Notes: a model not told the origin generated them from the sequence alone. 64,000 nt of DNA from Nitratidesulfovibrio termitidis HI1 (GCF_000504305.1 NZ_KI632512.1:2106250-2170249), one strand, 5' to 3'; counted from the stretch's first letter, positions 18,069-26,355 are shown. Made by a program: numbers and translations.

Positions 18069-18956
18069 TTAACCGCCGATCAGCGAAAGCGCCATCTGCG
18101 GCAGGGAGTTGGCCTGCGACAGCATGGCCACGGCGGTCTGCGCCAGCACCTGCTGCTTGGTGTACTCGGTCATTTCCATGGAGACGTCCACGTCCGAAAT
18201 GCGCGATTCAGCGGCGGACAGGTTCTCGGACTGGGTCTCAAGGTTGGTGATGGTGGCTTCCAACCGGTTCTGCATGGCGCCCAGCGAAGCGCGGATCTGG
18301 TCCTTGGAAATGATGGCGTTGTCGATGGCGTCCAGCGCGTCCTGGGCGGCCTGCTGGGTGGAGATGCTGGACCCGTTGCCGCTGGCGGTGTTGCCGAGGC
18401 CCAGCGACTTGGCCGACACCGAACCGATGCGGATTTCGTAGTAGTCCTGCGCACTGTCGTTGCCCGAACCGAAGTGGATGTGCAACTGCCCCGTGGAGGT
18501 CAGGCCCGAACCGTCATAGGTATCGCCCGACAGGTTGCCGTTCAGCAGCGAGATGCCGTTGAAGTCGGTGGCATTGGCGATTCGGGTGATTTCCGAGGCC
18601 ATGGCCTGGTATTCCGAATCGATGATCAGGCGCTGGTCCGAGTTGTAGGTACCGGTGGCGGCCTGTTCCGCCAGTTCCTTCATGCGGATGAGCTTTTCGT
18701 CGATGGTTTCCATGGCGCCGTCCGCAGTCTGGATCAGCGAAATGGCATCGTTGGCGTTGCGCACGCCCTGGTTCAGCGCCGTAATGTCGGAACGCATCAG
18801 TTCCCGGATGGCAAGACCGGCTGCATCGTCTGCTGCAGAATTGATGCGCAGGCCGGATGACAGGCGCTGGGTGGACTTTTCAAGTTTTCCGTAGGTTGCG
18901 TTCAGCGTATTGGCCGTGGTGAGCGCCGTAAAGTTGTTGTTGACGACGAGAGACAT
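18069..18956 (-). CDS. fliC: flagellin
   Basis: The 295-residue filament subunit has classical flagellin ends: SLVVNNNFTALTTANTLN and LSSGLRINSAADDAAGLAI at the N-terminus, and SRISDVDVSMEMTEYTKQQVL at the C-terminus. The variable middle is short, so the exposed D2/D3 domains are minimal. The ATG is preceded by GGAGG (18964-18968). A flagellar sigma-28-type promoter is seen upstream and a clear terminator downstream, so it is monocistronic. Confidence 0.95.
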   Translation of the reverse strand: MSLVVNNNFTALTTANTLNATYGKLEKSTQRLSSGLRINSAADDAAGLAIRELMRSDITALNQGVRNANDAISLIQTADGAMETIDEKLIRMKELAEQAATGTYNSDQRLIIDSEYQAMASEITRIANATDFNGISLLNGNLSGDTYDGSGLTSTGQLHIHFGSGNDSAQDYYEIRIGSVSAKSLGLGNTASGNGSSISTQQAAQDALDAIDNAIISKDQIRASLGAMQNRLEATITNLETQSENLSAAESRISDVDVSMEMTEYTKQQVLAQTAVAMLSQANSLPQMALSLIGG

Positions 18957-19027
18957 GGTTTTTCCTCCGTGAAAAATGCACTATCCTTGTGTGCCTCTGC
19001 CATGCATGCAGCGCATGCTTGTTGACC

Positions 19028-19055
19028 TTATCGACATCGATACGCCGCACGCTTA
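19028..19055 (-). promoter_or_regulatory. putative sigma-28 promoter of flagellin
   Basis: On the minus strand, GTCGATAA (19035-19028) matches the sigma-28 -10 box GCCGATAA at seven of eight positions. TAAGC at 19055-19051 stands where the -35 TAAAG would be, about one base farther than ideal. The transcript would have a leader of about 65 bases. Confidence 0.5.
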
Positions 19056-19160
19056 ATTTTCAATTTTCCATAAGCACTCGCAAAGCCACGCAATTAACGT
19101 TCATAACAGTATCTTTGCATTACTTTGCATTGCCTGTAACGCCTGCCTTTGGCACAAAGA

Positions 19161-19186
19161 AAAGGCCCGGAAGGTTCCGGGCCTTT
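19161..19186 (-). terminator. Rho-independent terminator of the ECF sigma gene
   Basis: The arms AAAGGCCCGGAA and TTCCGGGCCTTT (19161-19172 and 19175-19186) form a 12-bp stem. On the minus strand it continues into a T-rich tail. It lies 18 bases beyond the sigma-factor stop. Confidence 0.85.
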
Positions 19187-19203
19187 GCGTTGCGCGGGGC
19201 GCA

Positions 19204-19797
19204 TCACAGGCAGAAGTGATGGCGCAGCCGCGCAAGGGCGTTCTGCTTCAGACTGCGCACGGTCTTGGGATGGATATCCAGCGTGCGCGCCACTTCATCG
19301 GTATCGAGGTCGTCCTGAAACAACAGCCGCAGCACCGTGCCCTGTCGCCTGCTCAGCAGGCCGGGGGGCAGGTCCAGCATTCCTCGGTCGTCCGAGGCCG
19401 ATGCCGGGGTTGGCGCCTCGGCCCACAGCCGCTCGGCCAGTTCCTCCTCCAGTTCGGGGGTATAGGGAACCTGCCGCGCCATCCGTTCGGTGCGGCGTGC
19501 ACGCAGGCAGTCGAGCGCCGTGGACCGGGCCACCACGGTCAACCAGGTGGACAGCCCCGCCCGGGCGGGATCGTAGGTGGACAGCAGGTGAAACCCGTCG
19601 CCCACCAAACGGCAGAACACCTCCTGCGTCACGTCCTGCGCGTCGAGCCCGGCAACCTCCCCGCCGTTCCACTGAAGGGTGTAGTGCACGGCCTTGTGGA
19701 TCACCGGGGCATAGACAGACACGAAACGGCGCCATGCCTTTCCGTCGCCGGTCATGCATGCCGCTATATCCGTAGTGGTTCCTGTATTGGCTTCCAT
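19204..19797 (-). CDS. ECF-type RNA polymerase sigma factor
   Basis: The start is placed at ATG 19797 because GGAG lies six bases upstream of it; the ATG six bases earlier abuts that GGAG, and the frame stays open to 19971. The 197-residue product has sigma region 2 (about 20-85; DAQDVTQEVFCRLVGDG, then STWLTVVARSTALDCLRARR) and region 4 (about 145-195; LLSRRQGTVLRLLFQDDLDTD and LDIHPKTVRSLKQNALARL). Regions 1 and 3 are absent, as in ECF factors. No anti-sigma gene is adjacent. It is divergent from a CpxRA-like pair, and a CpxR-type box lies 180 bases upstream, so regulation by that pair is plausible. Confidence 0.85.
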   Translation of the reverse strand: MEANTGTTTDIAACMTGDGKAWRRFVSVYAPVIHKAVHYTLQWNGGEVAGLDAQDVTQEVFCRLVGDGFHLLSTYDPARAGLSTWLTVVARSTALDCLRARRTERMARQVPYTPELEEELAERLWAEAPTPASASDDRGMLDLPPGLLSRRQGTVLRLLFQDDLDTDEVARTLDIHPKTVRSLKQNALARLRHHFCL

Positions 19798-19976
19798 CTT
19801 CATCTCCAGTCGTGCGTTCTGTGGAGCCGGAATTGCGGCAACCGGGTCCATGCACCACGCCGGAAATTGTGGAAAAGCCAAGTCCCGTACATGACGGGTT
19901 ATCATTATCCATACGCCAGACCACCCATGCTGTCCGTTCAGGGCAAGTAGTGTTTTGAAAGCATCAGACACATTAG

Positions 19977-19991
19977 TTTACATTGTTTTAC
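19977..19991. promoter_or_regulatory. CpxR-type box upstream of the CpxR/CpxA-like pair
   Basis: TTTAC (19977-19981), five bases, then TTTAC (19987-19991). On the minus strand this reads GTAAA-ACAAT-GTAAA, the exact E. coli CpxR consensus GTAAA-N5-GTAAA. It is 93 bases before the response-regulator ATG and between the divergent genes, a position suited to autoregulation. Confidence 0.6.
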
Positions 19992-20083
19992 ACTCACGGA
20001 AATCATTCGGGCGCAGTTCTTGCAGTATACCCGGTCGCAAGCGGCAACCGGGAAATATGTGCCACCGCCCAGAGGGTGACATC

Positions 20084-20920
20084 ATGGATCGAGTCTTGTT
20101 GATCGACGACGACAAGGAACTCTGCGCATTACTGACCGAATACCTCGCCCCCGAAGGCCTTGCCGTTGAACCCTGCCACACCGGTGGACAGGGATTGGCA
20201 CGCGCCCTGTCGGGCGACTACGACGCGGCCTTGCTGGACGTGGCCCTGCCCGATGCCAGCGGCTTCGACGTGCTCGGCACCATCCGCTCCCGTTCGGCCC
20301 TGCCCGTGCTCATGCTGACCGGGCGCGGTGACGACGTGGACCGCATCGTGGGGTTGGAGATGGGCGCGGACGACTACGTCCCCAAACCCTTCGTGCCACG
20401 CGAACTGCTGGCGCGCCTGCGCGCCGTGCTGCGCCGCACCCGCCTTCATGGAATGGGCGGAGTGGCGGGCAGCGCGAGCACGGGCGGGTCTGGCGGCGTG
20501 GGCGGTCCGGGCTATGTCGGCGGCGTGGGTCCGTATCGCAAGCGCAACCTGTCCTTCGGAGGGATTACCGTGGACCGTTCGGCCCGCACGGCCCTGCGTG
20601 AGGGCGCACCCCTGCCCCTGACCCCCGTGGAGTACGCCATCCTGGTGCTGCTGCTGGAGGCCGAGGGCGCCACCGTCACGCGCGAGGACATCTCGCGCGG
20701 GGTGCTTGGGCGTGAAATACTGCCCTTCGACCGGTCCATCGACGTGCATGTCAGCAACCTGCGCAAGAAGCTGGGCCCCTGCGACGACGGCCAGCCCCGC
20801 GTGGGCACGGTGCGTGGGACGGGGTACTACTTCCGCGTTTCACCCACGGAATCCACCTTCGGCGGGCAGGACGCGGCGGAACCGCGCCTCGGGACGGGGC
20901 ATGAGAACGTGGCCGGTTAG
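20084..20920 (+). CDS. cpxR: OmpR/CpxR-family response regulator
   Basis: The start is ATG 20084 behind GAGGG (20072-20076). The 278-residue protein has a receiver domain (about 1-120). Acidic residues are in LLIDDDKE, the phospho-acceptor Asp is in DAALLDVALPD (about residue 50) and the lysine is in VPKPF. A Gly/Ser-rich linker follows, then a winged-helix DNA-binding domain (about 160-255; DRSIDVHVSNLRKKLG). The layout and the binding-domain sequence resemble CpxR/RstA. It overlaps the kinase gene by 20 bases. A perfect CpxR-type box lies upstream, which supports the symbol, though the family call alone is safer. Confidence 0.85.
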   Translation: MDRVLLIDDDKELCALLTEYLAPEGLAVEPCHTGGQGLARALSGDYDAALLDVALPDASGFDVLGTIRSRSALPVLMLTGRGDDVDRIVGLEMGADDYVPKPFVPRELLARLRAVLRRTRLHGMGGVAGSASTGGSGGVGGPGYVGGVGPYRKRNLSFGGITVDRSARTALREGAPLPLTPVEYAILVLLLEAEGATVTREDISRGVLGREILPFDRSIDVHVSNLRKKLGPCDDGQPRVGTVRGTGYYFRVSPTESTFGGQDAAEPRLGTGHENVAG

Positions 20921-22691
20921 GCTGCTGGTGCTGCTGCTGGTCGGCTGCGGCATCTTCACCCTGGGCACCTTCGTCCGCTTTCGCCTGGAAGACCGCCCCA
21001 AGCGCGGCCCCTTCGAAATGAACGCGGTGCTGCTGGACCTGCTGGGCGACCGCGTTGCCGAGTACCTGGCCGAAGGGCGCACGGACAAACTGGATGCCCT
21101 GCTGGACACGCTGCGCAAGCGCGGCGTGCGCGTGGTGGTGCATGACGCCGGGTTGCAGCCGTTGGTCGACAACGGCCCGGTGCTGCCCATGCCCTTTGGT
21201 CCGCCGTTCCGTCCGGATGGACAGGGCGACCCCGCGGAAAGGGGCACTGCGGACAAAAAGGACGGTCCCGATGCGCGTGGCGATGCGGCCGCCGGAAGCG
21301 GCCACACCCCCGGCGCGGAAGGAGAAACCGGCCCCGCTGGCGGGCCCTCCGGCCATCCCCAGGGACCACCATTGCAGCCGTACTGGCCGCAACGGATACT
21401 GGGAGCCCTCCGGGGCGCCATGGACGGGCGCATGCCGCCCCCGCCATCCCTCGAAGAACGCCCCCCCGCGCCCGCCCCGCTATCGCCGGAAACGGAGGCC
21501 GCCATTCAGGTCGAAGCCCGTGAACTGACCGAAGACGCGCGCGACACGGGCGCCACCCAACTCGACTTTCCCCCGCCGTTCACCTTCCGGCCCGTGGTCC
21601 TGATGGCCGATCCCATCGACCTGCCCGGCGGCGGGCACGGGGTGCTCACCCTGCGCAAGGACATGCCCACCCCGCCGGACATGCGCCTGCCGCCCTTCGT
21701 GCTGCCCCTGGCCCTGGCCATGGTGCTGGCGGGCGGCGTGCTGCACCTGCTGCTGCGCCAGACCAGCAGGCCCATCGGCGAGGTGGGCAGCGCGCTGCAA
21801 CGCTTTGCGCGGGGCGACCTGCAAGCGCGCGTCAATGACGACGTGGCCACCCACGGCACCGAACTGGCCCGCCTTGCCCGCGACTTCAACACCATGGCCG
21901 AGCGGACCGAAGAACTGCTGCAAACCCAGCGTCGCCTGCTGCACGACGTGTCGCACGAGATGCGCTCGCCCCTTTCACGCGTGGCACTGGCGCTGGAAAT
22001 GGCCTCGCGCACCGTCTCGCCCGAGTCGCAACGCTTTCTGGAACGCATCCGCTGTGATGCCGAGCGCCTTTCCACCCTCAGCGCGCATCTGCTGGCCACC
22101 GGAGACCTGGACCAGCAGAAGGAAGACGCACCGCCCGCATGGTTCGACCTGGAAGCCATGCTGTCGCAACTGACTGACGAAACAGACTTTCAGGCCCGCG
22201 CGGCCCGCAAGCGGGTGGAACTGCGCGTGGACGCCCCGTGCACGGCCTTTCACGGCATGCGCGAAATGCTGTACGGGGCCGTGGACAATGTGGTGCAGAA
22301 CGCCCTGAAGTTCTCGCCGCCGGGCACGCAAGTGACCGTGGCCCTGTCCTGCGAAGAAAGCCGGACCGAACGGCACGTCGAACCCCGCGAGACATGCCGC
22401 TGCGCATGCCCGGGAACCTGCGCCACCAGCCGCAAAACCGAACCTGACAGCACTCCGGAGCCGGAACGCCGGGTGGTCATTTCCGTTCGGGACCAGGGGC
22501 CGGGCGTGCCCGAAGCCGACCTGCCCATGCTCTTCGTGCCGTTCTTCCGGGCGGGCAACGCACCGCGCGGCACGGGCACCGGTCTTGGCCTGGCCATCGC
22601 CCAGCGTGCCGTGGAACTGCATGGCGGCGCCATCGCCGCCGAAAACCTGCCCACCGGCGGGTTGCAGGTCATCATCCGCCTGCCCGCGTAG
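20901..22691 (+). CDS. cpxA: CpxA-like membrane sensor histidine kinase
   Basis: The start is ATG 20901 inside the regulator gene, behind GACGGGG. The 596-residue kinase has TM1 at about 6-25, a periplasmic domain with a long Pro/Gly/Asp-rich segment, TM2 at about 265-285, HAMP, and HisKA with H352 in HDVSHEMRSPLSR. The ATPase N box is DNVVQNALKFS (about 462), followed by RDQGPGVPE and GTGTGLGLAIAQRAVELHGG. Between the N box and the G1 box is an unusual insert of about 40 residues with five cysteines, including CRCAC and C-x3-C spacing, not part of the normal fold. It senses envelope state if truly CpxA-like; the signal is unknown. Confidence 0.88.
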   Translation: MRTWPVRLLVLLLVGCGIFTLGTFVRFRLEDRPKRGPFEMNAVLLDLLGDRVAEYLAEGRTDKLDALLDTLRKRGVRVVVHDAGLQPLVDNGPVLPMPFGPPFRPDGQGDPAERGTADKKDGPDARGDAAAGSGHTPGAEGETGPAGGPSGHPQGPPLQPYWPQRILGALRGAMDGRMPPPPSLEERPPAPAPLSPETEAAIQVEARELTEDARDTGATQLDFPPPFTFRPVVLMADPIDLPGGGHGVLTLRKDMPTPPDMRLPPFVLPLALAMVLAGGVLHLLLRQTSRPIGEVGSALQRFARGDLQARVNDDVATHGTELARLARDFNTMAERTEELLQTQRRLLHDVSHEMRSPLSRVALALEMASRTVSPESQRFLERIRCDAERLSTLSAHLLATGDLDQQKEDAPPAWFDLEAMLSQLTDETDFQARAARKRVELRVDAPCTAFHGMREMLYGAVDNVVQNALKFSPPGTQVTVALSCEESRTERHVEPRETCRCACPGTCATSRKTEPDSTPEPERRVVISVRDQGPGVPEADLPMLFVPFFRAGNAPRGTGTGLGLAIAQRAVELHGGAIAAENLPTGGLQVIIRLPA

Positions 22692-22890
22692 GACGTTCCA
22701 CATCGGCGCGGCCTGTGTAGGGCCAAGGGGCCGCGAGTCCGTGAAGCAATGGGCCCGTGGCCCCGCAGGCCACGGACCGTCCTTGCGCCGTTTTCTTCCG
22801 GCACACGCCGCGCGGCCATGCCGCATATCCGGCGCCTGCCCTTCAGCCACGCCAGCACTCGCTGCACCCAGCGCCAGCCTCCCTTCCGCC

Positions 22891-22929
22891 GCAAAGCAAA
22901 ACGCCCCGCACGGCAAGACGTGCGGGGCG
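22891..22929 (-). terminator. Rho-independent terminator of the EF-hand/efflux operon
   Basis: The arms CGCCCCGCAC (22902-22911) and GTGCGGGGCG (22920-22929) form a 10-bp stem. On the minus strand the stem is followed by TTTTGCTTT. It lies 77 bases past the stop of the last efflux-operon gene. Confidence 0.8.
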
Positions 22930-22972
22930 GGCAAAGGCAGGCAAATTTTGCCCTGCTCTTTCTTTACATTTC

Positions 22973-22987
22973 TTTACTGGGTCAAAA
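22973..22987. promoter_or_regulatory. second CpxR-type box, in the cpxA/EF-hand convergent gap
   Basis: TTTAC (22973-22977), five bases, TTTAC (22983-22987). On the minus strand this reads GTAAA-GAAAT-GTAAA, again the full CpxR consensus. It lies in the 314-base gap 22692-23005 between convergent genes, 19 bases from the EF-hand stop. It is not in an obvious promoter for an annotated gene. The rest of the gap holds only the terminator. Confidence 0.45.
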
Positions 22988-23005
22988 CTGCCTGGCGAGA
23001 TGCGA

Positions 23006-23431
23006 TCACGACGCCGGTTCGGCCCGCCGATTCTGATTGGCCTGACGCCGTTCGCGGACAAAGCGCAGCAGTTCGGCCTTGCTCAGCCTGCCGTCGCCGT
23101 TGGTGTCGATGGCGGTGAACTCGCGGGCCACCACGGGCAACCCGGTTTCAGGGTGGGCGGCCTCCTCGCGGGTCAGGCTGCCGTCATGGTCGCGGTCGGC
23201 CAGTTCGAAGCGGCGGACATGCTCCTTCCGCGTGGTGGCGGGCGTAGGCGTGACCGAAGCCCCGCCCTCCGCCGCCGGAACCACATTGCCCGAGGCGGTG
23301 ACGATATCGGACGCCGCCGGAGCCGCGTCGTCGGGGGCGGTGGCTCCATCCGCAGCCATGGCCGTGAATTCCGCATGCAGCAGCAGGCCGCAGAACAGGG
23401 CGGTTATCAGGGGAATGCGGGACTCTTTCAT
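23006..23431 (-). CDS. periplasmic EF-hand calcium-binding protein
   Basis: The start is at ATG 23431, behind AGGAG eight to nine bases upstream; an earlier in-frame ATG would add 17 residues before the signal peptide. The 141-residue product has a signal sequence (KESRIPLITALFCGLLL, cut near AMA-AD), a Pro/Ala-rich spacer, and two canonical EF-hand loops. The loops are DRDHDGSLTREE (about 79-90) and DTNGDGRLSKAE (about 113-124), both with Asp at 1, 3, 5 and Glu at 12. It ends the efflux operon, 63 bases after the outer-membrane factor gene. It may be a calcium-responsive periplasmic accessory; this role is inferred. Confidence 0.8.
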   Translation of the reverse strand: MKESRIPLITALFCGLLLHAEFTAMAADGATAPDDAAPAASDIVTASGNVVPAAEGGASVTPTPATTRKEHVRRFELADRDHDGSLTREEAAHPETGLPVVAREFTAIDTNGDGRLSKAELLRFVRERRQANQNRRAEPAS

Positions 23432-23494
23432 CGCAGATACTCCTGAGGCGCGCCATGCCGGATGATGCCGCATGGGCGCCATGGGTCGTCCTGG

Positions 23495-25216
23495 TTATGA
23501 TGCGGCGACCCCAGACGTGCCAGGGGACGTGTCAGGGGACGTCTTTGGGGACATCTTTGGGGACATTTTGGGGGACGCCACCGGGGACGCGCCCGCACCG
23601 GCGGCAGGCGATGCGGGCCGGGGCGCAGCGCCTGCCTGTTCCGTGTCCGTCGGCACGGCCCAGCCACCGCCCAGCGCCCGGTACAGGGTGATGGCGCGGG
23701 TGGCCAGCACTGCCCGCGCCCGGACGTGGGCCAGGGCTGCGGTGGACAGTTCGCGCTCGGCATCGGCCACATCCAGAAAGTCGGTCAGCCCGGCCCGGTA
23801 ACGGTCCCAGGCCAGGACAAGGGCGGTGCGGTCCGCCTCCAGCACGGCGGCCAGATCCGGCAACCTGCGTTGCTGGCGGTCCACGGCGTACAGGGCGGCC
23901 TCCGCTTCCTCCACCGCCGTGCGGGCGGTGGAAAGATAGGTCAGGGAGGCCTGTTCGCGCCGGGCATCGGCCTGTTCGATGCGCGCAGTGGTGGCCCCGG
24001 AATCGAACAGGGTCAGCCCCAACGCCGGGGCCACGGACCACACCCCGCTGCCCGAAGACAACAGCCTGTTCATCGTGGAGGCCTGCGAACCCAGCGATGC
24101 CGACAGGCTGAGCGTTGGCCAGCGTTCCGCCGTGGTGGCGGCAAGGTCCGCCGACGACGACGCCAGGGTGCGCTCCGCCGCGCGGATGTCCGGGCGGCGC
24201 AGCAGCAGGTCGGCGGGCAGGCCCACGGGCACCTCCCGCGCGGGCGCGGGAATGGACGCGGTGCGTTCCAGCACCGGGCGCAGTTCTCCGGGGGGCGCGC
24301 CCGTCAGACGCTCCAGACGGGCCAGGGCCGCCCAGGCGTTGTTTTCGTAGTCGGCGGCATCGGCCAGCGAGGAATGCCACAGCGCGGCGGCCTGGGCCAC
24401 GTCGATGTCCCCGGCAAGGCCCGCGTCGCGCCGGGCGGTGACCAGGGCCAGGGTTTCGGCCCGGCTGGCCGCGATGTCGCGGGTCAGGTCCAGTTCGTTC
24501 TGGGCCTGGCGCAGGGTCACGTACTGGGTGGCCACTTCCGCCAGCAGGGCGACCAGGGTGTCGCGCCGGTCCTCTTCCGCCGCCTGGGCGTCGGCCACGC
24601 GGGCCTCGCGGGTGGCGCGCAGTCGCCCGAACAGGTCGATTTCCCAGGCCATGTCCAGGCCCGTGGCGTACACGTTGCCATCGCGCGAGCCGGTGGACTG
24701 CGCCTCGCCCGTGCCGGAGCGGCTGCGGGTGCCGGAGGCGGAGCCGGTGACCGTGGGGCCAAGGTTGGCCCCGGCTTCGCGCGCGGCGGCGCGGGCCTCG
24801 CGCACCTTTTCGGCGGCGATGCGCACGTCGAAGTTGGCGGTGGCGGCGCGGGCCAGCAGGTCATCCAGCACCGGATCGCCAAAGCTGCTCCACCAGCGGG
24901 CCAGCGTCACGCCGGAGTGCGCGGCGTGTGGACCCGGGTCCGTGGCGGAACCGGACGGTGCGGCATCATGCCCGCCTTCCTGTTCCTTGCCGGGACTGGG
25001 GAGCGACAGACCGGACGCCTCCGCGCTCCACGCGGCAGGCATGCCGGGCCGGGGGGCGACGGGCGCGGCGGCGCAGCCCGCGGCCAGCACCGCGCCCAGC
25101 AGGAGGCACGGCAAGGCGCATGAACGGCCCGGCACGCGGCGGAACCACGGACGTCGGAACAATTGCGCCGGTGGGGCGCCCGCGTCCTTGCGCATGGGGC
25201 ACAGCGGCGCGGTCAT
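23495..25216 (-). CDS. RND/ABC-type outer-membrane efflux lipoprotein (NodT/TolC family)
   Basis: The 573-residue product has a basic N-terminus, a hydrophobic segment and a lipobox, LAAGC (about residues 44-48), so it is an outer-membrane lipoprotein. Two OEP repeats follow. Typical NodT features are WWSSFGDPVLDDLL near residue 110, WEIDLFGRLRATREARVADA, and LLLRRPDIRAAERTLASSSADL. The C-terminal tail is odd: about six tetrapeptides of the type S-P-K-M/T encoded by a 12-bp tandem repeat. It starts in an ATGA overlap with the adaptor gene, so it is co-translated. It would form the exit duct for the transporter encoded upstream. Confidence 0.9.
   Translation of the reverse strand: MTAPLCPMRKDAGAPPAQLFRRPWFRRVPGRSCALPCLLLGAVLAAGCAAAPVAPRPGMPAAWSAEASGLSLPSPGKEQEGGHDAAPSGSATDPGPHAAHSGVTLARWWSSFGDPVLDDLLARAATANFDVRIAAEKVREARAAAREAGANLGPTVTGSASGTRSRSGTGEAQSTGSRDGNVYATGLDMAWEIDLFGRLRATREARVADAQAAEEDRRDTLVALLAEVATQYVTLRQAQNELDLTRDIAASRAETLALVTARRDAGLAGDIDVAQAAALWHSSLADAADYENNAWAALARLERLTGAPPGELRPVLERTASIPAPAREVPVGLPADLLLRRPDIRAAERTLASSSADLAATTAERWPTLSLSASLGSQASTMNRLLSSGSGVWSVAPALGLTLFDSGATTARIEQADARREQASLTYLSTARTAVEEAEAALYAVDRQQRRLPDLAAVLEADRTALVLAWDRYRAGLTDFLDVADAERELSTAALAHVRARAVLATRAITLYRALGGGWAVPTDTEQAGAAPRPASPAAGAGASPVASPKMSPKMSPKTSPDTSPGTSGVAAS
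23523..23594. repeat. 12-bp tandem repeat in the 3' end of the outer-membrane factor gene
   Basis: Six units beginning GGGGAC occur at exact 12-bp steps (23523, 23535, 23547, 23559, 23571, 23583). The centre units are GGGGACGTCTTT and GGGGACATCTTT. They encode the Ser-Pro tetrapeptide tail on the minus strand. Such a repeat can change copy number without breaking the frame. Confidence 0.85.
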
Positions 25217-26355
25217 CCCCGCACCCCCGTGCCGGTTGCGGGCCTCGTCCGGACGGCACGCGCACCGGCATCGCGCACCGGCACCACCACCTCGGGAAAC
25301 TGCCCGTCCTTTTGCAACGTGCTGCCGGACGGAGATGCGATCCCGGACAGAGACGTGTCGCGTCCATCGGACAGAGACGCGCCACGCTCACCGGACAGGC
25401 TTACCGCACCGTGCCCGGTGTCGTCGAAATACACGTCCACCTGCTGACCCACGTAGGCGGGCATGTCCTTGGCGTCGAAGGCGTACAGCACCTGCAACAC
25501 CCGGATGTCCACGCGCTCGGTGGTGTCGCCGGTCAGGGACGTCTTGGGCAGCACGTAGGGTTCCACCCGCACGAAACGCAGCGGCGCGGAAAAGTCGCGG
25601 TTGCCGCGCAGGAACACCGTGGCGGGCATGCCCGCGCGGTAGCGCCAGGCGATGTTCTCGTCGATGTCCACCCGCACGTGCAGGCGGCTGACATCGCCCA
25701 GCATGACCAGCGGGGAGGAAAGCGCACCCGCCGTGGCGTATTCGCCCTCGCTCACGTTCACCTGCAACACCGTGGCATCCATGGGCGCGCGCACGCTCAA
25801 CCGTTCCAGGTCCACCTCTATGGCGCGGGCCGCCGCCTCGGCCTGGGTCGCATCCGCCGAGGCCGAAGCCAGTGCGGTGCGGGCGGCGTCCTCGGCGTAG
25901 CCGCGCTGGGCCGTCTCTTCCGCGCTTACGGCGCGCCCGTCGCGCAGGCTGCGCACGCGGACGGCGTCGGCATGGGCCTTTTCCAGGGCCACGCGGGCCT
26001 CGGCCACCCTGGCGCGGGCCACCACAAGGGCGGCCTTCTGCTGCGCCAGGGCTGCCTTGCGCTCGCGGTCGTCCAGCCGGAACAGCATGTCGCCTTTCTT
26101 CACCGCGTCGCCCACGGTGACGGGAATCTCCACGATGACGCCGGACGTGGGCGTGGCCACGCCCACGTCGCGGCTGGCCGCCTCCACGATGCCGGAACCG
26201 CTGATGTACTTTTCGTAGGGCGGCGCGGCCGGGTCGGCCACCGGCGGCACCGGGGCGGGCGGCGCCGATGCGCGCGAGGCGTACACGACGCCCGCCACAA
26301 GGCCCGCAAGGGCCAGGGCGGGAAGGACATAGGAAAGGATGATGTTGCGTCGCAT
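25213..26355 (-). CDS. periplasmic adaptor (membrane fusion protein, HlyD/MacA family)
   Basis: The 380-residue product has an N-terminal membrane anchor (about 7-27) and the lipoyl half-motif SGVIVEIPVTVGDAVKKGDMLFRLD (about 71-95). A long alpha-hairpin rich in Ala, Arg and Glu (about 95-185) and the second lipoyl half APMDATVLQVNVSEGEY follow. A beta-barrel domain ends the fold. The C-terminal 60 residues are a low-complexity tail with repeated SLSG/SLSD. It bridges the inner-membrane transporter and the outer-membrane duct. It follows the ATPase gene after 153 bases and overlaps the next gene by four. Confidence 0.9.
   Translation of the reverse strand: MRRNIILSYVLPALALAGLVAGVVYASRASAPPAPVPPVADPAAPPYEKYISGSGIVEAASRDVGVATPTSGVIVEIPVTVGDAVKKGDMLFRLDDRERKAALAQQKAALVVARARVAEARVALEKAHADAVRVRSLRDGRAVSAEETAQRGYAEDAARTALASASADATQAEAAARAIEVDLERLSVRAPMDATVLQVNVSEGEYATAGALSSPLVMLGDVSRLHVRVDIDENIAWRYRAGMPATVFLRGNRDFSAPLRFVRVEPYVLPKTSLTGDTTERVDIRVLQVLYAFDAKDMPAYVGQQVDVYFDDTGHGAVSLSGERGASLSDGRDTSLSGIASPSGSTLQKDGQFPEVVVPVRDAGARAVRTRPATGTGVRG

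Noticed and set aside
19798-19971. Longer N-terminus for the ECF sigma factor (start at 19971)
   Set aside because: The extra 58 residues show no sigma-family match, while ATG 19797 has a well-spaced GGAG and region 2 begins just after it.
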